Counted from the first letter of the stretch, positions 22,934 to 32,639 are shown. The stretch: 34,434 nt of DNA from Flavobacteriaceae bacterium (GCA_026710085.1 JAPORT010000019.1:1-34434); one strand, 5' to 3'. Notes: generated by a model from the letters alone, not told the origin. Made by a program: numbers and translations.

Positions 22934-24079
22934 TTAAATACGATTGAGGGCTTGTTTTAATTGAGAGGTTGGAGCACAAACAGACATTCGAATATATCCT
23001 TGGCCGTTAGAACCAAAAATATTTCCTGGAGCAACAAAAAGATGGTGTTGGTACAAGAGCTTATCTACAAAATCGGTTGATGATGTTTCTCCTTTTGGGA
23101 TTTTAGCCCACAAAAATAAACCAGCTTGATTCATTTCAAAATCAGCACCTAATTTCAAAGCTAATGACTCTACTATTTTTTTTCGTTCCATGTATTGTTG
23201 ATTGAGCTGATCAAACCAAGCATCAGGCAAATTTAGAGCGGCAATGGCTCCTTTTTGCAATCCATAAAACATCCCAGAATCAAAATTGCTTTTGACTTTT
23301 AAAATGGGTTGAATCAACTTTTTGGAACCACACAACATGCCGATCCGCCAGCCAGCCATATTAAATGATTTGCTCATCGAATTCAATTCGAGAGCTATTG
23401 TTTTGGCCATCTGAGACTTTAAGAGACTCTTGGGAGTTGCATTTAGAATATGACTATATGGGTTGTCATGAACGAGCAATACTTGATTTTCAATAGCCCA
23501 TTGAATCAATTGTTCAAATATTTCATCAGTGGCTTGAGCACCCGTGGGCATATGGGGATAGTTCAACCACATCATTTTAGTGTTTGGGGTTTTGATTTTT
23601 TTTATTTCATCAAGATCAGGCAACCAATCATTGGATGCATATAAATGGTAATAGAGCGGCTTGGCCTCGGCAATCATGGTAGCAGATGCATAGGTAGGAT
23701 ATCCAGGATTTGGAATCAATACTTGGTCTCCTTTGTTGAGATAAGCTAATGAAATCATCCCAATGCCTTCTTTAGAGCCCATCAGTGGTAAAATCTCATC
23801 TTGGGGATCCAATTGGACTTGATAGACTCTTTGATAATATGATGAAATAGCATCCCTCAATGCTTCCAACCCTCGATAGGATTGATATTGATGAGCATTT
23901 TGATCTTTTAAAGAAGAAATCATATGCTCAAGGGTACTTTCATGGGGAAAAAAATCGGGATTGCCAATCCCAATATTAATGATGGGTTTGCCTTGCTTTT
24001 TTAGCTGTTCTACTTCTCGAAGTTTATGAGAAAAGTAGTATTCACTAAATTGAGATAATCGGTGAGCTACTTCAATCAT
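22934..24079 (-). CDS. PLP-dependent class I/II aminotransferase, probably for Phe/Tyr
   Basis: 381 residues of fold-type I. Visible are GIGNPDFFPHEST near 37-49, PNPGYPTY near 123-130, NYPHMPTGA (the Asn of NPTG-like loops) near 173-181, HDNPYSHI near 204-211, and the PLP lysine K237 in NSMSKSFNMAGWRIG. Family members include aspartate, aromatic and LL-diaminopimelate aminotransferases. Its place between pheA and tyrA in one operon argues that it transaminates phenylpyruvate and 4-hydroxyphenylpyruvate to Phe and Tyr. It overlaps pheA by 8 bp. Substrate specificity is inferred from context. Confidence 0.88.
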   Translation of the reverse strand: MIEVAHRLSQFSEYYFSHKLREVEQLKKQGKPIINIGIGNPDFFPHESTLEHMISSLKDQNAHQYQSYRGLEALRDAISSYYQRVYQVQLDPQDEILPLMGSKEGIGMISLAYLNKGDQVLIPNPGYPTYASATMIAEAKPLYYHLYASNDWLPDLDEIKKIKTPNTKMMWLNYPHMPTGAQATDEIFEQLIQWAIENQVLLVHDNPYSHILNATPKSLLKSQMAKTIALELNSMSKSFNMAGWRIGMLCGSKKLIQPILKVKSNFDSGMFYGLQKGAIAALNLPDAWFDQLNQQYMERKKIVESLALKLGADFEMNQAGLFLWAKIPKGETSSTDFVDKLLYQHHLFVAPGNIFGSNGQGYIRMSVCAPTSQLKQALNRI

Positions 24080-24908
24080 ATTTTTTGTTTTGATAGACGC
24101 CTAATACTTTGAATTGAGTGGCGATGATTTCAATAACTTTTTTAGCTTTTTCAAACTGTTTGTAATCATTGAATAGAACGTCGACAAAAAAAGCGTATTT
24201 CCCAGGTGTTTCAATAACGGGTAGGGATTGAATTTTGGTTAAGTTCAACTGACAATCACTCATTAAATTCAAAACAGTTGCCAAACTTCCCCTTTGGTGA
24301 TCTAAAGTGAATTTTAGGGACGCTTTATTTAAATTTTCTGGAATCAAGGCATCCTGAGTTCTTTGTATCATGACAAACCGAGTTACATTATTCTTGATGG
24401 TCTGGATATCGCTTGCCAAAATATCTAATCCAAATAAGCTTGCTGCTTGCTGACTAGCAATCGCACCATAGCCTTTGATTTTTTTTTGAGCAATCCATTT
24501 AGCTTCTTCCGCTGTATCATAAGATTCAATCAATCGAATATGCGGATACTGTTGAAAAAATTGTTTGCATTGCATCAAAGCCATAGGATGTGAATGAACT
24601 TCTTCAATTTGATCAATCGTTTGACTAGGTAGCGCCATCAAATGATGACTTATGCTGTATAGGTGTTCTCCAACAATAGTCATTTGCTCACAATCTATTA
24701 AAGAATAATTTGGTAAAATGGATCCTGCAATGGAATTTTCAATGGCCATCAATCCATGAGTACACTTTTGGGATTTTATTTGATGGACTACATCATCAAA
24801 GGTGTCACAGTGAATGATTTGAATCGTATTTCCAAAATATTCTTGAGCCACAATATCATGGTAAGAACCCTCAATACCTTGAATAGCTACAATCAAATTT
24901 TGCTTCAT
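24072..24908 (-). CDS. pheA: Prephenate dehydratase, first gene of the aromatic operon
   Basis: 278 residues. The periplasmic-binding-like catalytic fold starts VAIQGIEGSYHD, with MAIENSIAG near 54-62 and the catalytic TRF motif at T176-R177-F178 (NNVTRFVMI). An ACT domain follows at about 195-275. It decarboxylates and dehydrates prephenate to phenylpyruvate. The ESRP motif of Phe-sensing ACT domains reads QSLP here, so feedback inhibition may differ. The start codon lies only 5 bp after the T run of an intrinsic terminator, and the upstream leader encodes a Phe/Tyr-rich peptide, so the operon should be controlled by attenuation. Confidence 0.94.
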   Translation of the reverse strand: MKQNLIVAIQGIEGSYHDIVAQEYFGNTIQIIHCDTFDDVVHQIKSQKCTHGLMAIENSIAGSILPNYSLIDCEQMTIVGEHLYSISHHLMALPSQTIDQIEEVHSHPMALMQCKQFFQQYPHIRLIESYDTAEEAKWIAQKKIKGYGAIASQQAASLFGLDILASDIQTIKNNVTRFVMIQRTQDALIPENLNKASLKFTLDHQRGSLATVLNLMSDCQLNLTKIQSLPVIETPGKYAFFVDVLFNDYKQFEKAKKVIEIIATQFKVLGVYQNKKYD

Positions 24909-24913
24909 CTTCC

Positions 24914-24942
24914 AAAAAAAAAGTCCTGAATTTTCAGGACTT
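24914..24942 (-). terminator. Attenuator terminator just before pheA
   Basis: Read on the minus strand, AAGTCCTGAA (24942-24933) and TTCAGGACTT (24930-24921) form a perfect 10-bp stem. The stem is followed by a run of nine T (24922-24914), and then the pheA ATG at 24908. This is a textbook intrinsic terminator, placed in the 5' leader rather than after a gene. Confidence 0.88.
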
Positions 24943-24983
24943 ATATCAATTTATTTTAAGCAACTAAATCATAATAAAGTCCT
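24936..24983 (-). promoter_or_regulatory. Antiterminator pairing in the pheA leader
   Basis: The leader ORF's codons 21-23 contain AGGACTT (24983-24977 on the minus strand). This is the same heptamer as in the terminator's 3' arm. It can therefore pair with AAGTCCT (24942-24936), the terminator's 5' arm, and block the terminator. A ribosome held on the upstream Tyr/Phe codons leaves AGGACTT free; one that reaches the stop codon covers it. The pairing is seen in the sequence, and its use is inferred. Confidence 0.7.
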
Positions 24984-25043
24984 CTCCTTTTTTCCATAAA
25001 AAAAGTAGAAGTATTCTCTATTATAAAAATTGGTTGTGTTCAC
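24969..25043 (-). CDS. Phe/Tyr-rich leader peptide of the aromatic operon
   Basis: A 24-codon ORF from GTG at 25043 to TGA at 24971-24969, ending 60 bp before pheA. Residues 6 and 7 are Phe-Tyr, and residues 11-16 read Tyr-Phe-Tyr-Phe-Phe-Tyr, so eight of 24 codons are for the two end products of the operon. This is the logic of the enterobacterial pheL leader. An in-frame ATG at 25118 would give 49 residues, but a good promoter (-7 box at 25060-25067) lies downstream of it, which favours the GTG. The peptide itself has no expected function; ribosome movement along it is the signal. Confidence 0.75.
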   Translation of the reverse strand: MNTTNFYNREYFYFFYGKKERTLL

Positions 25044-25059
25044 CTTAATAATCTGTCGG

Positions 25060-25091
25060 CGAATATAAAGTATTTGATGAAATAAATCAAA
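25060..25091 (-). promoter_or_regulatory. Promoter of the aromatic operon leader
   Basis: On the minus strand TTTG (25091-25088) is followed after exactly 20 bases by TATATTCG (25067-25060). The Bacteroidota consensus is TTTG, about 19-21 bases, then TAnnTTTG; only one position differs. The transcript would start about 10 bases before the leader GTG. Confidence 0.6.
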
Positions 25092-25162
25092 TCTGAGTTT
25101 CACTGCCCTCAAATACATTCTAACTCCCTAATTATCATTAATTTCGTCATTAAAATGGAATG

Positions 25163-25323
25163 ATGGCAAAACAATCGAACGAAAAATTACCTTTTGAACA
25201 ATTACCGAAAATCATGAAAAGGTTCCTTTGGAATTGCATTTAAAAGTCGATGATGTCATGGGACAAGTTTTTAAAAAAGCAAATATCCCTTCGAATCCCA
25301 AAACAGAAAGAAACCATTTAAGA
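25163..25323 (+). pseudogene. Short decayed gene of unknown function
   Basis: Starts as MAKQSNEKLPFEQLPKI and stops after 26 codons. One frame over, the sequence continues VPLELHLKVDDVMGQVFKKA and NIPSNPKTERNHLR to TAA at 25322. The two parts read as one small protein of about 53 residues split by a frameshift. No family is recognised. It diverges from the aromatic leader promoter. Confidence 0.35.
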
Positions 25324-25350
25324 TAAATACATAAGTCCCAAATAAAAGCA

Positions 25351-25620
25351 ATGGAAAAGGTAACCAACAAACAAATATTAGACGCTGTTCATAGCAATAC
25401 AGAGAAATTAAACAGCAATACAGAGAAACTTAACGTTGTTAATGATAAGAATGTAGAGGTATTAAAACGATTAGAGAATATAGAAAATAGGGTATATGGT
25501 ATGAATGATAAAATAACAAGTAATGGGAAGGATATTTATTGGATAAAAAGAATAGGGATATTTATGGTAACTGTATTAGGGGGATTATGGACTACTTTAT
25601 TTATCAATAAAGGAAGTTAA
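25351..25620 (+). CDS. Small coiled-coil protein with C-terminal membrane anchor
   Basis: 89 residues. The N-terminal 60 residues form a probable coiled coil with a tandem heptad SNTEKLN-SNTEKLN, followed by NVEVLKRLENIENRVY. One membrane helix lies near residues 67-85 (IGIFMVTVLGGLWTTLF) with a short lysine tail. The build resembles XhlA-type phage holin-associated proteins and other tail-anchored small proteins, but there is no phage context. It precedes a decayed secreted-protein gene by 30 bp. Confidence 0.6.
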   Translation: MEKVTNKQILDAVHSNTEKLNSNTEKLNVVNDKNVEVLKRLENIENRVYGMNDKITSNGKDIYWIKRIGIFMVTVLGGLWTTLFINKGS

Positions 25621-25650
25621 AAACAAATCCAAACCATCGCTGTTGAAAAA

Positions 25651-26489
25651 ATGAAATATCTACCAATCATAGCCATCAGTCTTTTATTGGCAAATCCTTT
25701 GTATAGTCAGAAGGCTGAAATCTTAAGAACCATATCATTTAATGTATGTGAAAAACCAAAAATAGGAGGCATTAAAAACGAATATCCTTGTGAGGATACC
25801 TACCGTGTGTATGCTAAGTCCATAGACCCCTTACCAATACAATTTTTTGACATCACTTTTGTCAAACCTTACAAAGACTATCTATACATACAATAGAGAG
25901 ACCATCATTGAAACCATAGAAAACAGCCTCAAATACTTACCAACTGTTATTATGAATGGAGAAATGGAGTGGGATAATTGGGATGATATGGGTATTGATC
26001 AAATGAGTCCTTTTGATCCAAGTATGTTGGATAAAAGTCATCAATTTTATGGAAGTTGTGTTTATCATCTAAAAGAACCGGGGGATGAATTTGCATATCA
26101 TATTTATGCTGTATTTTTTAATCAAGGGGAACTTAACCTAGAAATGTCTGTAGAATTATCAACTGAGTATACAGACATAGCAGTGGATAAATATCTAAAC
26201 CACCTACAATCTGAAAATAGGAGACTACGAAATTATTAATGAATCCAGAAAACTACCCACCTTAGAATACTACAAAATCTACAATCCACCAGATCAATTA
26301 GTATTCAAATATCCCATACCAGAAATGATGACCAACGCCCTAAGAGAATTATTTAGAGCAAATAGGAGCCGATACCAGGGGGCTGAATACGTTTGTCAAT
26401 AAAATTCTCTAGGATTACATGAAGGAAAGCAAAGAGGGTTTTACAGAGCATATAGCCCAAAGTGGGGAGGTAAAGAGGAATTAAATTAA
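25651..26489 (+). pseudogene. Secreted protein gene broken by two frameshifts and one stop
   Basis: It starts with a signal peptide MKYLPIIAISLLLANPLYSQ. The first frame ends with TAG at 25896. One frame over, the protein continues YTYNRETIIETIENSLKYLP through ELNLEMSVELSTEYTDI. A further shift near 26210 gives IGDYEIINESRKLPTLEYYK and PEMMTNALRELFRANRSRYQ. A TAA at 26400 interrupts it, and NSLGLHEGKQRGFYRAY follows to the end KEELN-TAA at 26487-26489. The whole would be about 278 residues. Family unknown. The last base of its stop is the first base of the next gene's ATG, the same junction used by the two genes after it. Confidence 0.6.
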
Positions 26490-27301
26490 TGGAGTTCCAT
26501 AGCACCAAAGCCATCGCATTAGGCGTTCTTATAGTCATTACCCTAATTCTTATTCGTTACCTATACAGTAGAATAAAAAAAGGGAAACTCTTAAAAGGTC
26601 TAGAGCCTAGAATAATTCGTAACGAGTTGGATAGACTTTACAAAATCATTCATTGCTATGGCTATTCCCAAGAAAAATACGCAATAGAATGCAGAAAAAT
26701 AGAAACATCCATAGCATTATTTGAATTGTTGCTAACCATCATAAGACTTACCTATAATCCATTCTTAACAGTCAAAGAATCTAAGAAACTTTTAAAGCAC
26801 TGTTGCAAGGCAATCTATCAAAACACTTTAATGAATCAACGTTTAGAACGGTTATCTAAAGATTTGATAAAACTCAAAGAATTATCTTGTGACTTCACGA
26901 GAGAATCCTTAAAATTCGATTTGATTACAGAGGAGAGCCGCAAAAGTGGGTTGAAATTTTTTAAAGTCGATTACGATGATATTCATAATGTTGAGTATTT
27001 GCGCATGAGGTTAAGCTCTACAATATCGGATTTAGAAACATCCACATACAGACATGTTAAGAAGGAGAGTCTGAAGAGGCTAAAAAAAATGAGGAGAGAG
27101 GTGAGAAAAAAGTGGAGAGAGGCAGAGAAGCATGGACAGATAGAGTGGGAAAAAAGAGCGAGAGATGCGGGAAAAAATACAGAGAAGTGGAGAGAGGCAG
27201 AGAAGCATAGAGAGATAGAGTGGGGAAAAAGGGTGAGAGATGAGGAAAAAAAAGCAGAGAAGCGTAGAGCCAATAACACAAGTAAAGAGCAATTAAATTA
27301 A
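26489..27301 (+). CDS. Membrane-anchored highly charged coiled-coil protein, tandem paralogue 1
   Basis: 270 residues. An N-terminal membrane helix lies at about 8-26 (AIALGVLIVITLILIRYLY). A conserved block follows with NPFLTVKESKKLLKHCCKAI (about 92-111), shared with the next gene. The C-terminal 70 residues are a Lys/Arg/Glu helix made of two 25-residue repeats that begin KWREAEKH. It ends in SKEQLN. The first 100 bp are almost identical to those of the next gene, proof of a tandem duplication. Function unknown; a membrane-tethered rod facing the cytoplasm or periplasm is the simplest reading. Confidence 0.65.
   Translation: MEFHSTKAIALGVLIVITLILIRYLYSRIKKGKLLKGLEPRIIRNELDRLYKIIHCYGYSQEKYAIECRKIETSIALFELLLTIIRLTYNPFLTVKESKKLLKHCCKAIYQNTLMNQRLERLSKDLIKLKELSCDFTRESLKFDLITEESRKSGLKFFKVDYDDIHNVEYLRMRLSSTISDLETSTYRHVKKESLKRLKKMRREVRKKWREAEKHGQIEWEKRARDAGKNTEKWREAEKHREIEWGKRVRDEEKKAEKRRANNTSKEQLN
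27110..27259 (+). repeat. Two 75-bp tandem repeats inside the charged coiled-coil gene
   Basis: Units at 27110-27184 and 27185-27259 both start AAGTGGAGAGAGGCAGAGAA and keep the reading frame (25 codons each). They differ at scattered positions. The start of a third unit, AAGCGTAGAG, follows at 27260. Confidence 0.85.
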
Positions 27302-27852
27302 TGGAGTTCCATAGCACCAAAGCCATCGCATTAGGCGTTCTTATAGTCATTACCCTAATTCTTATTCGTTACCTATACAGTAGAATAAAAAAAGATGAAC
27401 TCTTAAAAGGTCTAGAGCCTAGAATAATTCGTAAAGAGTTGAACAGACTTTACAAAATGGATAGCTCATATGAAATAAACACATCCATAGCCTTACAGAA
27501 ATTGTTGCGAACCATCATAAGACTTACTTATAATCCATTCTTAACAGTCAAAGAATCTAAGAAACTTTTAAAGCACTGTTGCAAGGCAATCTATCAAAAC
27601 ACTTTAATGAATCAAGAGTTAGAAAAATTATCCGAAAATATTGAAAAAATCGGCGAGTTAGAGCGCGTATATTCGACTATCTATAGCAGTTCGACTAGTC
27701 GATGGGGCGACGATACTTTCCCTACTACTACCTTCGATATAGACGAATATTATTTATCCATGGATTACATGGAGATGTTAGGAGATGCAATAGATAAAAT
27801 ACCATCCCCACTCCTACCTAGTTATCACGAAGAGCGAAAAAAAAGCCAATAA
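27301..27852 (+). CDS. Membrane-anchored protein, tandem paralogue 2, end probably frameshifted
   Basis: 183 residues. It shares the N-terminal helix and the FLTVKESKKLLKHCC block with the preceding gene, but has a different, acidic and aromatic C-terminal part (FDIDEYYLSMDYMEMLGDAI). Its ATG overlaps the stop of paralogue 1 by one base. The frame ends ERKKSQ at 27852. After an eight-A run at 27837-27844, one frame over reads KANKEQLN-TAA ending at 27868, the same tail as the previous two genes. The natural end is therefore probably 27868, with the A run having changed length. The 248 bp after it show no gene. Confidence 0.6.
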   Translation: MEFHSTKAIALGVLIVITLILIRYLYSRIKKDELLKGLEPRIIRKELNRLYKMDSSYEINTSIALQKLLRTIIRLTYNPFLTVKESKKLLKHCCKAIYQNTLMNQELEKLSENIEKIGELERVYSTIYSSSTSRWGDDTFPTTTFDIDEYYLSMDYMEMLGDAIDKIPSPLLPSYHEERKKSQ

Positions 27853-28214
27853 AGAGCAGTTGAACTAAGAAATACACCAAAATCGTTAGTTAAATTTTAC
27901 CTAAACGAACCATACGGAGTATTTTTATTTAAGTTATAGGATATATAGAGAACGAAAAAAAAGCCTTTGAACCGACTTATTTTGAGGGTTTATTACTAAT
28001 TTATTGATAATCAAGTTCTTAAGAATGATACAGAGTTTTTATTTATTCTCATTTGGCAGGGATATTTATATTGTAAAAATAGTTGTCTTTGTTCTGTAGT
28101 TAGTCGCTTCTTAAAAAGTCTTTTTCTCAGCTGTCGTTCGATGAGTTTTCTTACCAAGGCTCTTTGAACTGAAAATGAAGACTACCTGAAAAAGTAACAA
28201 AGACCATCTTGGAC

Positions 28215-29277
<1,063 letters not shown>

Positions 29278-31382
29278 CTGAACTTCCCTCCTTTCATGTA
29301 TTTTTAAGTTAAAAAAAACTGACTTCCCTCCATCGTTGGCACCTTTTTTCCCCATCGAGCCCCCTTTTATTTCTATCTTTTCAATAACTCTCCCTATTGA
29401 TTGAACCTTTTTTATCCATCACGAGATGTGTTGGTTTCATAAACGTGTCCATGTTTCTTACCCCTCCATTAGTGGTTATATGAGGAATAATTATTGTCTA
29501 TTTGCGTTATTCATCATCAATATTTGTGTCCCTGTTTGTTGATTGAATTCCCCATCGAAAATCCAAGCCTACCGACCTCATTCGTCAATCCAAGCGAGTC
29601 AACGGCGTCGCCACCAAAATCAAGCTGGCCAACATCACCCAATTGCCCCAAGACGTTATTCAGGCCATCGATGCGCTTTTGAAAGGGAGTCGGGTTTCTA
29701 AAACATGGAAAGACGCCTTTGATGCCCTCAGCAACAAAGCCCATGGTCATGTGGCGGTGGTGCTCGGCATGATGGAGCCGTTGGGCTTCCCTGAGTTGAT
29801 TGCTCCCAAAAACACGCGTTTTCGTCGCTTGGTGTTGGGGATGATCGCTGCTCGTGTTTTGCAACCGGCCAGCAAACTAGCCACGAGCAGCTTGCTGGAT
29901 CAACGTCGTTGTCGCTCCACCCTCAATGAACTGCTCGATCTCCAGTGTGTCGATGAAGATCCTTTGTATGAAGCCATGGATACGTTGGTCGGGCAGAAAA
30001 GCCGTATCGAGTGTGCTTTAGCCAAAAAACATCTTGATGAAGGGAGCTTGGTACTCTATGATACCACCAGTCGTGATGTGGAAGGGACCAAGAATCCATG
30101 GGCAGCCTACGGCGACCATCGGGATAAGAAAAAAGGGAAACAACCAATCGTCATTGGGTTGATGACCGATGGTCAGGGCTGTCCTCTTTCGGTGGAGGTC
30201 TTTCCAGGGAATACCTCGGATACCGCCACGCTCGGCCAGCAAATCATTAGAATACAAAAGACTTTTGGTTTGCAGCAGGTGGTTTTGGTGGGGGATCGAG
30301 GCATTCTCCAACAAAAGGCCATCCACCAAGAAATCTTGCCTGCGGGCTTGGATTGGATGACGGGCAGGAACAAAAAGCAAATCGAACGGGTCTTGTTTGC
30401 ACAAGACCATCCCCGAAGCTTGTTTGATGAAACGAACTGATGTGAAGTGGAGCATCAAGATTTTCCTCAAGATCGTTTCATCTTATGTCGCCATCCCTTA
30501 CAAGCCCAGCACCACCATGAGAAGCGGGAGGCTCTGATGACTAAAACCAAGGAAAAGCTCGACATCATTGTGGCCGCCACCCAGCGTCAACAAAGAGCTC
30601 TCTAAGACCAAGCGGTCATTGGTCTTCGGGTGGGGAAAGTCGCCAACCAATACAAGATGAACCCCGACATCCGTGAAGGATACTTTTCCTATCGGTTGGA
30701 TGAAACCCATCTTCAGAAGGCCCAAACCTTGGATGGGTTGTACGCCATTGGTTCGAGTTTGAAAAAAGAGCCTCCGGCCAAAGAGTTGGTGCGCAACGAC
30801 AAACGCTTAGCGACGGTCGAAATGGCCTTTCGAACCATGAAATCGCTATCCTTACCGATTCGTCCCATCCATCACCGCAAAAAAGCCCGAGTGGAAGCGC
30901 ATGTCTTGTGATGCATGCTGTCCTACGATGTGCGGTATCATTGGCAACAAAAACGAGCCCCTTTATTATTTGCCGAAGAGGATTTGGAAAAAAAGAGAAG
31001 GAATCGACAAGATCTCATCACGCCGGCGGAACCCACCTCTCAAGCTCACAAAAAAGCCGCCACTAAAAAAAATTCAGAAGGACTCCAGGTCCGCTGTTTT
31101 GAAGATTTGATGGACGAACTCTCGGGCTTGTATCGTTTGGTGGTGATGCCTCAACGAGCGGCTGACAAAAAGCGAGAAATCGTGATGATGCAACAAAAAA
31201 CGGCCATCCAAAAAAAAGCTTTCAAACTGTTGCAGATCCCACTGCCATAGTTCTTGGGGCTCGAAACGAAGGCTCCGATCTTCACAAATCGTTCCAATAA
31301 CATCATCGATAGGATCGAAATAAACGCTCCATGAGAGGCTCTTTGAAGTCTCAAAAAAAACGAAATAGGGGGGAAGTTCAGA
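29278..31382 (+). mobile_element. IS1634-family insertion sequence nested in element A
   Basis: The left end CTGAACTTCCC-T-CCT (from 29278) is matched by the inverted right end CTGAACTTCCC-C-CCT (31381-31367). TCGAA stands directly before the left end (29273-29277) and after the right end (31383-31387), a 5-bp target duplication. Joining the flanks restores continuous element A sequence that aligns with copy 2, which confirms the boundaries independently. Size about 2.1 kb. Confidence 0.85.
29547..31250 (+). pseudogene. IS1634-family transposase with three in-frame stops
   Basis: One frame runs throughout: SKRVNGVATKIKLANITQLP, FRRLVLGMIAARVLQPASKL, the first catalytic region LVLYDTTSRDVEG, then PIVIGLMTDGQGCPLSVEVF, the second Asp in VVLVGDRGI, and the Glu region VEMAFRTMKSLSLPIRPIH. 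It is broken by TGA at 30438, TAA at 30603 and TGA at 30909, and the true N-terminus is lost upstream of 29547 (TGA at 29544). At 30909 the relic at 8.5 kb has a TTG leucine codon. The copy cannot make active enzyme unless stops are read through. Confidence 0.88.
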
Positions 31383-31541
31383 TCGAATGGACTTGGCAGA
31401 ACATCCCTTTAGGGCATAAAAGAGGCCAAAGGCGTTTTCAAAAAAAGACCCATCAATGGCATCGGCTAGCCACTAGATCTTATGTTTTGGATGGAGTCGG
31501 TCTTCATAGTGAGGGTTGTTTTGGGACTCCTTTTGAACCAT
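31383..31541 (-). pseudogene. N-terminal fragment of the element A copy 1 transposase
   Basis: Minus-strand ATG at 31541 reads MVQKESQNNPHYEDRLHPKH, a TAG (a Gln codon in copy 2), then WLADAIDGSFFENAFGLFYA and SAKSIR, where the IS1634-family element cut in. The rest of the gene resumes at 29277. Confidence 0.75.
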
Positions 31542-31784
31542 TTCTACAAGCTTTTGAAACCAAGAGACACATTTCCTTGCCGATTTCAAAACCCTATTGG
31601 AGCTAGTAGGACACCTTATCCATAGAAAAGGACTGGAGGTCCATTTTGGGCTTTTCAAGGATCGACTACTTAAACGCGAAATCAAGATTTTATCCAAAAG
31701 AAGTAAAGCTTCACATCACGAGCATATTGGCCATCGTTTAAGCCACTTTTTTTATTACTCTTGCTAGGCTTTTAACTTGACCCT

Positions 31785-32639
31785 TTGCAAACCAAACGTT
31801 TTCAACATTTTGGATTAGTAACTACGGCTTCCTTATTCATCGCTACTTCGGGAACATTAGGAAGATCTATTGATTTAGATCCTCAAATCATCATATGGTG
31901 TCGATCTTTTATCGCTGTATTTGTCTTAGGAGGATATTGTATCTACAAAAATTATCCTCTTCTCAAAGATTTTAAAAAACACAAAATTGGACTACTTTTT
32001 AGTGGTATTTTGATGGGGATTCATTGGGTCACCTATTTTACAGCCCTGAAAATGAGCAATGTGGCAGTTGCTATGTTGTCGGTATTTACTTTTCCCATCG
32101 TGACTGTATTTCTAGAACCCTTAATACTTAAAGTCCCATTTCAAAAAATTCATTTGTTATTCGGACTAATGATTATGATTGGTATCTATTTATTGGTTCC
32201 AGATTTCAATTTGAAAGATAAGATGACTATTGGACTGATATTGGGCTTGATTTCAGCTTTAACCTATGCTATTCGGAACATTATGGTGAAAACAAAAATT
32301 TCTAATATGGAAGGTTCTTCTGTGATGTTTTTCCAAATGATTGTTGTTTGTATCTTTTTAATTCCAGCATTATTTTTCTACCCCATTGAAAATATATCAT
32401 CCCAATGGCCCCTTTTGCTTTTTTTAGGGATTATCACCACTTCACTTGGCCATACTTTGTTGGCTAATAGTTTGAAATCATCGAGTACCTCCAATGTGAG
32501 TATTTTGAATAGTATTCAACCAGTCTTTGGAATTCTATTAGCCTTCATTTTTTTAAAGGAGGTGCCACAATTTCAAAGTATTATTGGAGGTAGTCTTATT
32601 TTATCAACTGTAATTTTGGAAGGATTAAGAAAATTATAA
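31785..32639 (+). CDS. EamA/DMT-superfamily membrane transporter
   Basis: 284 residues with ten hydrophobic segments in two EamA repeats of five, a normal length. Typical features are GRSIDLDPQIIIWCRSFIAV near the start, ILMGIHWVTYFTALKMSNVA in the first repeat, LISALTYAIRNIMVK at the start of the second repeat, and SILNSIQPVFGILLAFIFLK near the end. The family exports amino acids, nucleotides or other metabolites across the inner membrane; the substrate cannot be told. The start is TTG at 31785; an in-frame TAA at 31773 rules out a longer N-terminus. It lies 117 bp past the end of element A copy 1 and 34 bp before the ABC ATPase gene. Confidence 0.87.
   Translation: MQTKRFQHFGLVTTASLFIATSGTLGRSIDLDPQIIIWCRSFIAVFVLGGYCIYKNYPLLKDFKKHKIGLLFSGILMGIHWVTYFTALKMSNVAVAMLSVFTFPIVTVFLEPLILKVPFQKIHLLFGLMIMIGIYLLVPDFNLKDKMTIGLILGLISALTYAIRNIMVKTKISNMEGSSVMFFQMIVVCIFLIPALFFYPIENISSQWPLLLFLGIITTSLGHTLLANSLKSSSTSNVSILNSIQPVFGILLAFIFLKEVPQFQSIIGGSLILSTVILEGLRKL

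Noticed and set aside
20972-24908. Genome-wide reassignment of UGA to leucine
   Set aside because: pheA, the DAHP synthase gene and other intact genes end in TGA at the expected protein lengths.
24969-25118. 49-residue leader ORF from ATG 25118
   Set aside because: The best promoter lies downstream of that ATG, so the 24-codon GTG-started version is favoured; not fully excluded.
26983-27350. Minus-strand frames rich in Phe, Ser and Leu over the charged repeats
   Set aside because: They are the complement of the Lys/Glu-rich repeats; low-complexity shadow.
29517-30725. Minus-strand open frames across the IS1634 element
   Set aside because: The plus-strand frame carries the transposase motifs along its full length; the minus frames match nothing.
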